A stretch of 64,000 bases of DNA from Apostichopus japonicus. Lineage: Eukaryota > Echinodermata > Holothuroidea > Aspidochirotida > Stichopodidae. Below are positions 26,101-38,100 of this stretch, piece by piece. The stretch lies in assembly GCF_037975245.1 (NCBI RefSeq), contig NC_092581.1:8089501-8153500 (forward strand), written 5' to 3'. Position numbers and translations under genes: made by a program. Every line of letters starts with the position of its first letter. Positions within the stretch are counted from its first letter, which is position 1. Below the pieces are notes generated by a model, which saw only the letters and a list, made by a program, of their open reading frames with translations, was not told where the DNA came from and did no database searches.

Positions 26101-29100
26101 CTTCTTCTGGCTATTGCAGGTGTTCCATAGTTGATTATTACTTCATAATTAAATGTGACAATCACTGATCTTTTCAGAAATCAAAGATGACAGTTTGCTG
26201 ACGGCATGTTGTAATGAAGTAGGCGAAGATGATGGTCAAAGCGATCAAGACTCATCAAGTTCTTCAGATGAAGGAAGTGAATATTTACCATCTGAAGAGG
26301 AAGAATTGGTACCACCATCAGATGCATCAAATGATTCATTCCCAAGATATCCAAACCTTAATCTACTGCTTGGATCTGATGTGGATACTACAGAGTCACA
26401 GGAGACTGCAAAGTTCAACGAGGAAGATAGTCCTGGTCCACCTCTAATACATGTTAAAACCACTAGCAACTCAGATGGTAGAAAGTATAATAAGAAACAT
26501 ATCTGCTTTTACTGTGAGATATCCCAAGCAAAGTTGCCACGTCACTTGCAAAGTGCACATTCAGATGAGTCTGCTGTCAGAGATTGGATGGGAGAAACTA
26601 ATATTACGTTGAAAAATGCCAAGCTTACAAAAATCAGAAACTTGGGAAATCACATCAACAACTGCAAAGTTTTGGAAGAAGGCAGGGGAGAACTACTTGT
26701 GAAGTATAGACCTGTGGGAAGTGTAGATCCAGCAGAGTTTGTTCCATGCCCAACCTGCTACGGGTATTTGACCAGGAAATTTCTCTGGAAGCACACCTGT
26801 CCATTACAAAATAAGCAGAGTGATGCTGGAAAGAAGAAAAGAGGAGACAGAGTCAGAAATGGTACCATGCTGTTACCAAGCCCATCAAATTTGCATTCAG
26901 AAGTTGCAGAACTTTTGTCTACTCTAAAAAATGACAATGTGTCAAGAGTGATTAAGAGTGATGAGCTCATTCTTCAGTTTGCCAAGAAGGAGAATCTAAA
27001 ACTAGGCCATGATCCTGAACAACAAAACTACACACGCACAAAGCTACGAGAAGTTGCAAGACTCTTAATTGACGCTCGTGTTGTAAGCAAAGATGAAAAC
27101 CAAACCTTAACTGAACTAATTCATCCTGCAAAATATGACATCGTTGTGACTGCTGCGCGAAATTTAGCAGGATTTGATAGCAGCACACATACATACAAAG
27201 TACCCAGTCTTGCATTAAAACTTGGCCATTCCCTGAAGAAGTGTGCTCTTATCGTAAAAGCTGAAGGATTGAAATCTGGTGATGAAAATGCTGTTAATAA
27301 ATCCACACAGTTTCATGAATTATGCGAGATGAAATGGACAGAGGATATTTCTGTCCATGCCCATCGTACACTCACGGAGAACAAAAGAAACAAAGCAAAG
27401 GCATTGCCTCTAGCAGAAGATGTTCTTTGTCTCACATCCTACCTGAAAGAAACATCAGAAGTACAAAGGAAGCTTGTGAAGGAAGGAACATGTGACAGTT
27501 TCACAGCTTGGAAATCTCTGAATGAACTTACTCTGACACAAGTGATGCTCTTCAACAGGAGAAGACAAGGTGAGATCTCAAAAATGAGTGTTGATGACTA
27601 CAATAGTAGATGCCTTCCTGAATCCATGGACTACATTTATGATTCTCTTAGCGACTTTGAGAAAGAGTTGTGCAGGACATTCAAAAGAGTAGAAATTGTT
27701 GGGAAGAAAGGAAGAACAGTTCCTGTTCTGCTAACTAAAGAAATGGAGGAATCAATGTCGTTGCTACTCAGTAGCAGAGAGAACGTTGGTGTAAGTGCTG
27801 AAAATCCTTATATGTTTCCATCGACTTCAGATGGTCACATTCGAGGTTCTGACTGTATTAGAAGGTATGCTGTTTTGTGTGGAGCAACTAATCCAACTTT
27901 CCTGCGATCGACAGCTTTAAGGAAGCAGATTGCCACGGTTAGTCAAGTGCTGAACCTCAAAGACAACGAGCTTGACATACTTGCCAAATTTCTCGGTCAT
28001 GATGTACGAGTACATCGGGAGTTTTATAGACTACCTGATTCCACGCTGCAGGTTGCGAAAATTTCAAAATTACTCTTATCGCTGGAGAATGGTAGAACCT
28101 CAAACCTTGCAGGCAAATCACTTGATGAGATTGACATAGAAAAAGATGAAGGTAAGGAATACCACAATTTTACATTTCTTGGGAAACTGTGCACATACTT
28201 CTCCATGATGCAAGCCCCAATTGTTTGTAGAACATGTTGAATGTTGTTCTGAGTAATGATTTCTAGTTCTACAAACAATCCCAGGTCTAAATGTTCTCTA
28301 CACCCTCAAGCTCTAAATATGTCAAACATTATCAAGTATAATGACAGCAAACCACTCCTGACTGCTTTGCTTAAAAATGCTGCTTACATTTCTAAATGCC
28401 TAAAACAGATTAACTAGAGCTCAGTATTTGGAATCACAGGGAATAAATTCCTTCATAGACCCGTAGTACTGCTGAAATGATTAAACATGGTGAGGGTACA
28501 GTCAGCTTTCTTGCACTTTTTACCCAATTGTTGTCTACGTGTATGTAAGATGTGTTGAATATATATCACAAATATAACTCTTGATGTTCTTTGCAGAGAT
28601 ACAGGAGGATGAAAGTGTAAATGACAGTGAAGAAGATGAGAAAGTGGAAGAAGAGGATGAGCAGGAGCAGGAGCCTTTGAACCATGTTCCACATGTGACA
28701 ATGCCAGAACAAAGTCCAATTCCAGCAACTGCAAAAAGTATGTAAACTAGATAGTTTGTAATATTACATTTCTGTAATTCTTCATGTACAGTAAGCATCA
28801 CGTCGGCTAGCGATATGAGTAACTGCTCACAATATACACTGACTTTCTCTTGCAATTGCTTCCTTGCTTCTGTTTTGCTTATATCAGATGAAAATGGGTG
28901 TCATGCCTGCTCATGTGGTGTGCAAAGTACAATGTCTCACCAGTCACTTGTTTGAACTCTATTCAAGCATAATATATATTTGCTCATTTTCAATGTATAT
29001 GTGTCTGATGTGGGTGAATGTCACAATATAATATTTTAATAACTCTAAAATATGCCATTAACTGCTCACGACTTTGCATACAAAACAAAAATAGGACTCA

Positions 29101-32100
29101 ATCCACAGTAACATTGACATGGATGACTGAACAAATACATGTTACTGTAGCTACTGTGAACAATCCTCACAATTTGCCTTTTACACTAGTCTTGTTAATT
29201 CTTGAGGGATTTGCCGCAACTCATTTTCTAGTAGATGATTGAATTGTTCCACCTGTTTTTTGAGAAGCCAGAAAACATTATAGTTTTGTATGAACAGACC
29301 TATTCCCATTCTGACAGATGCACCGGGCATGCTCTTTAGGTGACCTTTTACACATGTCTGTTCTCATCTAAGGCGATTTTGTCTGTTCTCATCTAAGGCA
29401 ATAGTGCAATACATATCTGCATAATTGTTTAAGTTAATTTCTTTTCACTTTTTCAGAAACACAATGCAGAAGGAGACCTTGGTCAAATGAAGAAGTAGAC
29501 ATAATGAAGAAAGCCTTCAGAAAGGAAATTGCACAGAACAAACTTCCTGGAAAAGCAGCGATTGAAAAAGTTCTTGAGCAGTATGATTGCCTTAGAGGGC
29601 GCAAATGGACCAACTTGAAAGATTTTATTCGAAATCGCTTTCTAAAAGCAAATAAAGAGTAGAGCTGTTATACAACTGTTTCAAATAAACCGTTATTTGA
29701 GTGGGTGGTACTTAGTTATGAGGATACAAGTTTCAGTGTCACTTTTCTACATGAAAAAACGTGGGAAGCAAATAGGCGGCTGCTATTTTTGTGATACTTT
29801 TCAAAGCTTTTGTTGTTTGTTCATCACATCACTCTTAAAAGTTGTGTTTGTATTTTAGATTTATGGCTGACCAGAAAAACAGCTGTGACTTATTTGACCT
29901 ATGTGTTATTTCTAATTCACTGCAACATTGCATTACTAGTTTATTTTTAATTCAGGTACTAAGTTGCACTACATACATAAAATGGTGCACAGATAATATT
30001 TCCTTAAGTAATAGAAAAACTTATGCAGAGCAAAAACAAAGGGTTAGAAAGGTTGAACAGCTCTTTTATTGTTTATGTGTTTTAATTCTTAATTACTACA
30101 TTATTACAGGCATGTTTTTCATTTCAGTAATTACGTTGCACTGCATAATTTAAATTGTGTCGAACGCCTTTAGAAAAAAAGCTGCAGAGAGAAAATTTTA
30201 AAAAAAGTAATAGAAAAACTCCTGGATAAATGAGAACACTAGGAAAAATGTAAGCTACTTATTTGTAATTGCTTGGAGAAACTTCAAAAGAAAACACACA
30301 AAGGTTAGATAAATGTTGTTTTTAAGGAGAACAGCTCTGACATTGAGTGTGGTTGCAGAAGAAAAATAGATGGCTGTTACTGCTATTTATATTATTGTTT
30401 TCAAAAATGTTGTTTTGTTTGTTGATGACAGCTTCATTAAAGTGATATTTGTACTTAAGTTTAAGGGCTGAGGGAATGTTGACTTCTTTAAAATTGGTAT
30501 ACTGTAGTTGACTGATAGAGCTAATTTATATGCTGGTCTTTGCTTAATAATGCCACATCTGAGGTGCCTAGTTGAAACATGGCTGAAATAGTCAAAAAGG
30601 TGGTGATGCTATTGGATTGATTCAAATCAATTAGCTGATATGTTTGTTTACTGTTCATTATGTTTAAGCTGTTTAACTTGGTGTTATATGAATACATTGT
30701 TTTGTTACTTACTTTTAGTTTCCATTGTGTTATAGTTATTTTCTCTGTCAATGTGTGAGATTGGCTTCTGTTAAAGGAGAAAATAGATGGCTGCTATTAC
30801 TGCTATTAATATTATTATTTTAAAAACTGTTGTTTTGTTTGTTGATGACAGTCCCATTAAAGTGATATTTGTACTTAAGTTTAAGGGCTGACCGGTAAGA
30901 CAGTTTGAGTTGAGCAATTTATTTATGTCTGATATTGGATATAAGTTCAGTTTTCAAAGCAATAGAATTGCTCTTTAATTAAACAACTTTATTACTTTAC
31001 TTAAATGGGTTTTTTTTTCAAAATCACTGCATCACCTTGATTTAAGCAATTGCATGTTACCAATATAGGGAATGTTGACCTCTTTAAAATTGGTATAGTT
31101 GACTGATAGAGCTAATTTATATGCTGGTCTTTGCTTAATAATGCCACATCTGAGGTGCCTAGTTGAAACATGGCTGAAATAGTCAAAAAGGTGGTGATGC
31201 TATTAGATTGATTCAAATCAATAAGCTGATATGTTTGTTTACTGTTCGTTATATTTAAGCTGTTTAACTTGGTGTTATATAAATACATTGTTTTGTTACT
31301 TACTTTTAGTTTCCATTGTGTTATAGTTATGTTCTCTGTCAATGTCTGAATTTGACGTATCAACGCGTATCAAAACTGATCTGAGTATGTTTTTAAACAT
31401 GAATCCAACTAAAGTTGACATATTTGAAAACTTTGTTGCCAACTTTTGCTTGTACCCATTTAGTATGGACTAAGTTACCCCTGTGCTGAAGTGTGATTGT
31501 AAATGCAAACCCTGTTAGGTATTGACAATAATAGAACATGAACCACTGTTGTGTCCCCAGTTGAAATACACTGTGTGTCCGCATTTGGTACATAACTTGT
31601 TAAGTGTGGTCCACAATTGGAATACACTGTGTGTCCCCATTTGGTACATAACTTGTTAAGTGTGGTCCACAATTGGAATACACTGTGTGTCCCCATTTGG
31701 TACATTACTTGTTAAGTGTGGTCCACAGTGGAAAAAACTGTGTGTCCCCATTTGGTACATTACTTGTTAAGTGTGGTCCACAGTTGAAATACACTGTGTG
31801 TCCCCATTTGGTACATTACTTGCTAAGTGTGGTCCCCAGTTGAAAAACACTGTGTGTCCCCATTTGGTACATTACTTGTTAAGTGTGGTCCCCAGTTGAA
31901 AAACACTGTGTGTCCCCATTTGGTATGTACTTTATCAAAATAGTTTTTAGCTTATATATTCCCTAGCATTAAGTGTTAATGAAAAGCCTCCTGCCATGGC
32001 TCATTGCAAGTCATAGGACACACCCTCATACCTGGGAATATGCCGTGCGGCACTGTCCCCACTTGGTCAGTCCAAAAAAAGAGTCCCCGATTGGAGCCTG

Positions 32101-35100
32101 TTACATGTATGTGTGTGTGTGTGTGTGTGACGCTTAAGCTTGTATGCACGATAACTCAACAAGGGATTGACTGATCATGATCAAACTTGGTGGGTGGGTG
32201 GCCCATAGTGAGTAGATGAACCCTATTGTTTTTGGTGCCCACAAAGGTCACCAAAGGTCAGTTATGGTCCAAAAACCTAAAATACTAAAACTGCAATAAC
32301 TCCCAGTGCCAATGTGCGACAAGGTTGATATTTTGGGACAAGTTGTGAACTGGTTAGGGCAATGTTTTCAAACATAACGGTCATGTGATCCGAGGTCACC
32401 AAAGGTCAATTAATGATAAAAAACTAGTATTTTTGCGATAACTTGAGAACGAATTGTCCGTTAGGGTTGGGAGTTGCTTCAATTTAATCCAATTGTCGAC
32501 CCACATCTGGGTGACCCTTGACCTCAATTTGACCTCTGGTGACCTTTTTATGTTTTGGGGATTTTTACAGTTTCGATGCTATTTTCAGATGTCAAAGGTA
32601 CTTCTGATCATAATTGTCAATAGGTTGACCCCCGTGTGACCTTCGTGTGCGGAGTTATACGAGGTCAAAGTTAATTTTCAGACATTTAATGCAATAACTC
32701 TCAGTTCCAAGGTGTGACATGGTTGATATTTTCGGACAAGTTGCAAATGGTATAGGGGAATATTTTCAAACTTAACGGTCATGTGATCCGAGGTCACCAA
32801 AGGTCAATTAATGATAAAAAACTAGTATTTTTGTGATAACTTGAGAACGAACTGTCCGTTAAGGTTGGGAGTTGCTTCAATGTAATCCATTTGTCAACCC
32901 GCATCTGGGTGACCCTTGACCTCAATTTGACCTCTGGTGACCTTTTCGTGTTTTGGGGATTTTTACAGTTTCGATGCTATTTTCAGATGTCAAAGGTGCC
33001 TTCAGATCATAAATGTCAATAGGTTGACCCCAATGTGACCTTCGTGTGCGAAGTTATACGAGTTCAAAGATAAATAATATTAATGAGGGTCACAGGTCAA
33101 ACGTGAAAAACTCCCAAGTTGCAATAACTTAGCTACTATTTATTGGAATTTCGTCAAACTTGGTATGATGATATTGGTAGATAGTCTCTACACACTGATG
33201 TGTGTTGCAATTGATATCATGCATGTTTATAAGGGGGGGGGGGGGGGGGGCTAGCATTATTTCGTTATAAAAAGTTTGTATGCACAATAACTCAACAAGG
33301 GAATGACCAATCATTACCATACTTGGTGAGTGGGTGGCCCATAGTAAGTAGATTATCCCTGTTGATGTTGGTGCTCATTTCATGAATATTAATGAGGTCA
33401 TGGGGTCAAACGTGAAATACTCCAAATTGCAATTACTTGGCTACTATTACTAGTCGGAATTTCGTCAAACTTGGTATGATGATAATGGTAGATAGTCTTC
33501 ACACACTGATGTGTGTTGCAATTGATATCAGGGCTTAGCATTACTTTGGCAACAAAAGTTTGTGAGCATAAATTACTGTTGTTGTATTAGGGCTTTGTTA
33601 GAAATTTCCCTATGAATGGAACTAATGAACAGCAGCAAGGAACCATGAAATGTTTTCATTCTGGTTTAGGTTTCTTGTGGGGGTTGTCACACTCTTGTAA
33701 GAGCCAGAAGAAGAACTCCTAACCGAGATTGCGTTTCTTCAGAATCTGAAACAGAGACGGAACAAACTAATCAAAGAATTTCCAATACAGTGGAGAGACC
33801 TCCACAAGATGGACAATTGGGAGAAAATTTAAAGAAATTAGCCGAATCTATTGAACTTCAGGGATCATTAAATGGATCCTTAGGTGGTACAGCAAGGGGC
33901 AGGAGAAGACAAAGAGAGGTAAAGAAACTTTTTTGTTTTCATTTGCTTGACACTTCAAGCTGATTTAGTACTATCACTATTAATACTACTTTTTGCATTC
34001 AATTTACTACTACAATCTGTTGATACCATACTCAACTGCTAGTGGGAAAGAAAATGTAGCTAAATATTTAACAAGTTACTAGTGCACCAAAGTCACACCA
34101 GTGACAAGGAACGTAAAGGGTTTGCAAATGCAAAATCAATAATATAGTGTTATATAGGAATAATATAGTGTTCAAAGTTTGTGTAGCAGCCTTGAAGGCT
34201 CTGAACCTCAAAATAATACTGTAGAGTCTGTGTACAATCCTGCTAGGTATACTTCTTTGCATTAGCGATTTGCCCATTAAGCATCAATCCGTAGCATGTT
34301 GCGATGCGATACCAGATCAATAATTCCTTGCGTTTAACTTGTGGGAAACAAATATGTCTTCACTGCGCTAAACCTTGTACGAATCACTCATCAGGAGATA
34401 TTAAATGGTTTTATACCATTTGGGAAGAGTAATACAATGTTACAACCCAGTGCAATATGCAGTTATGATAACAACATTATGTATTCCATTATAACCTTAT
34501 ACTGATCAGTTACTATTTGACTGCCCAAATTTCAGAACTTACAGAGCTCTAGTTTACTATCACATTTTTAATCCTTGTGTGTTACCTGTTTCTTAAATTT
34601 GGGCTAAACTCCATACATTTGAGCAAACTATTAAGAATAACAAAACAGAAATGTAAAAAAAAATACCAAATAATGTTTGTGGGAAATTTGATTCAGTCAT
34701 GAACACACATGCTTTTGAGCTCAAATATGTTTAAGTGATGACATCATGACTGGAATAAAAATTGAAGAAAGATATGACTTGGTTATAAGGTGATAGTTAT
34801 CAGTAATAAGCAGCTGGCTTAGAGTGACCGGATACATGTGAGTAAGTTGGGGTATATGGTGGACCACACAGTATGCCTTTCAATATTATAGTAAGTTAGG
34901 GTGTATGATGGAACACAGTATGTCTTTCAATATTATTGTAAGTTGGGGTATATGGTGGAACACAGTATGTCTTTCAATATTATAGTAAGTTGGGGTATAT
35001 GGTGGAACACAGTATGTCTTTCAATATTATAGTAAGTTGGGGTATATGGTGGAACACAGTATGTCTTTCAATATTATAGTAAGTTAGGGTATATGGTGGA

Positions 35101-38100
35101 ACACACAGTATGTCTTTCAATATTATAGTAAGTTAGGGTATATGGTGGAACACAGTATGTCTTTCAATATTATAGTAAGTTGGGGTGTATGGTGGAACAC
35201 AGTATGTCTTTCAATATTATTGTATTCATTGCTTCCAACATCTGCTCTGCTATGAAGGAACAATGTTAAAGCTTGCTTTTCCTTGAAGTTATAAACCATT
35301 ATTTTAACAAGGTCAGGTGAAGTGCTAGATATTGTTGTGGGTAGTCACTAACATGGAGTGGGAAATGTTGATTATATTACTTACTATTTTTGCAGCTATA
35401 AGCTAAATGTAACCAACACACACATATATACTACTTTACTTGTATTATGATGCTGGTCCCTGAAGTTGTAAACCATTATTTTAACAAGGTCAGGTGAAGT
35501 GCTAGATATTGTTGTGGGTAGTCACTAACATGGAGTGGGAAATGTTGATTATATTACGTACTATTTTTGCAGATATAAGCTAATTGAAACCAACACACAC
35601 ATATATTCTACATTACTTGTGTTATGCTCATAATATTTGGTAACATCAGGTAATTGAGTGGTGTTCATCCTTTGCTGTCACGTGACCATTATGAGCTATG
35701 TGACAGTTATAAGGATGTAATGATTTAGCTCAGGCAGATGGCAGTTCTTTTTGACAAGTTGCTTATTTTTTTGTAGTCCTGTAGTCGGTAGGACATGTTA
35801 ACATAGTAACGTTACATGTTTCCATTGAAGGCAGGGGACTTTGACGTACATTAATCCATCAGGCCGACCCACCAATCTGGTTTGCTTGTTTCTATGTCCT
35901 TGACTCTCAGTCCTACCCAGGGCAGATTTATTACAATATTTTCTGTATCATTTGTATGCAGACATCACCTCTTCCACCTTTGGCTAGAACATTACCACCC
36001 TTAAGTACTTCCACTCCTAAGACACTACCAAGTCTTGGTACCAGGACAACAGGTGATGGTGGCCTCAATCAACAGAGAATACCAAACATCAGTGAAGACT
36101 TGACAGGTGAAACCAACACATTGCTTTCTAACAGTTAAAATTAATTTACAAATTAAAAGAATATATATATAGACTTGAAATATTTGCTTATTAGATGTGA
36201 AAAGTTGTTAGACACAGTGTTTTTTAGTCAGGTGGATTGTCCATAATGTTGATTAGAATTCTCTTCTCCCAATATTGCATCGATAGTATCTCTAGTAGAC
36301 CTACCTCTGTATCCCCTCCCACCCTCCTGCCTCAAGGGGGCATGGAGTTGCATATCTCATTGCTAGCAAAACTTCACTGAACATATACATTTGACCTTAG
36401 ATCAAGTGACGTTTGACCTCAGTTACCATGACAACTACAAATTTTGATAGCACTTGACATTCTCATTATATCTGTGAAGATCCATGTCAATTCAAACCCT
36501 TGCTTAAAAAAATGTCAGACTATGTGAACAATATCCTTTAGGAATGAGGGATATAACTTTGAATGGCAAATATAACTTGTAGAGTTTTGTAGGGACACTA
36601 GCATAAAATGATGTTACCTCAACATTTATTGTCTTTCCCTTTGCTATATCACTGACTTTGTATATCTGCACTACGTACATTTCAAAGTTTAAAAACAAAG
36701 TTAATGAGTAATTAGAATACTGACTAGGAAACTACACTTTAAGTCTGGATATTTTAATTGGTAAACAAAGGAAGTGTCATCATTAGGTAATTGGTTCAAT
36801 CCTGTTTGACATAGTTTGTATAATCTTTGTCCTTGTAATCTTTCAGCCTATTTAACTTTTATCAAAAAATATATTTACTTATTTATTATATACTTTTAAG
36901 TATAACTCAGCAGTATCATGTGTCCTCACTCTTGAATTACAGATTCCAAAGTGAATCCTTTGTCAACTTCCAAGAAGCAGGATGAGGAGTCATCAGAAAG
37001 CGATGAAGGGAGTTCTGAAGAGGATGGAGAGAGCGGCGTTGATGAAGCAGATGATGGTACACCCGTTGACGAACCACTCTCACATGTTTGTAACACCAAA
37101 ACCATCAAATTGTATCTTCTTTCGTGCCATGAAAGCAGCTAAACATGTTTAAAATATTTTCTCTTTCCAAAATGGTACACACAATGGATTTAATATTTGG
37201 AACAAAACATTGCTTGCCGAAGGAAAATGTTTATAATCCGTTTACCTCCAAACAGCATTTTACACTTAAACGTTCTTTGAGATCTAAATAAGGGCAACAG
37301 TCATAGGTATGAAGTAATATGTTTATTGCCGAGGACTGGTGCCTTCAGTCAGATCTTAATACCCTGTAGGTTGACCATGATGTTTTCTGTCTGATCTCCT
37401 TACAGACATATTTCTCTAGAAGTGGAAACAGATCTGACATGAAGCCAATGGCATCAAAGAAACATAAATCTAAGAAAAAGGTAAGCAGATTTCTTGGATG
37501 TAAAATTTGGTTTTTCAACAAGGAAAGATATTTCAAATTATATTTATTTTCTGTGACCTCAGGAAGTTTGGTTCTATGCTTAATGAACTATCGTACCGTA
37601 TTAAACATGTTTGTGCTGAGTTAATTCAACGCAATTCCTGGAAGGAGAATGGTAGGGCTATCAAGATATATAAAATTTTGTGAATACACATGTATTTAGA
37701 TTTTATGGACAACTGAATGACAGGTGCCTTAAGTCACATGTATGGAATTACACAATGAGTAATGTTTAACCAGGATGCACCCTAACTGAGATACCAGAAA
37801 GCTTGGAGAATTTACCAAATGAAACTATTGAAAAGATTTTGAGAGAGCCAGTCATTTCAGTTTAAGAGATAGATTCACTGAGTAACCAGGGATTGAAAAC
37901 TTCTGTGCTTGATTCCCATTCAAGAAGGTTTGTCTGTTTTTTTACTAGTTTAAGAAAGTGTTTGCAAAACAAAAGAATTAAGATCATTCGTGATCCAAAT
38001 GGCTTTGTTTTTCATCTACCAGAAGGTAAGAACTAAGATCGTTCAGTGATCCAAATGTCTTTGTTTAATTCTGCCAGAACAAAAGAATTAAGATCATTAA

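Larger units (their letters stand above)
10622..32105 (+). mobile_element. Putative giant (21.5-kb) TIR element carrying SET and tyrosine-recombinase-like genes
   Basis: The ends are imperfect inverted repeats of 23 bp, 10622-10644 and 32083-32105, with 19 of 23 positions matching. Both start TGTAACAG, and after two variable bases share TCCAAT and GGAC. Each end abuts a TG microsatellite. Inside, on the + strand, are SET8-like exons (12896-14370) and a repeat/zinc-finger/recombinase/SANT-like gene (24999-29662). There are also a roughly 33-copy 200-bp satellite and a 56-bp satellite, both containing the terminal core motif in right-end orientation. No target duplication can be told apart inside the TG repeat. 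The whole lies in RPGR intron 8. The ends and satellites are seen in the sequence; that the block moves as one unit is inference. Confidence 0.62.

Noticed and set aside
37056-37061. Alternative RPGR exon 11 donor GTACAC
   Set aside because: It would end the exon in phase 1 and make exon 12 read into a stop after a few codons.
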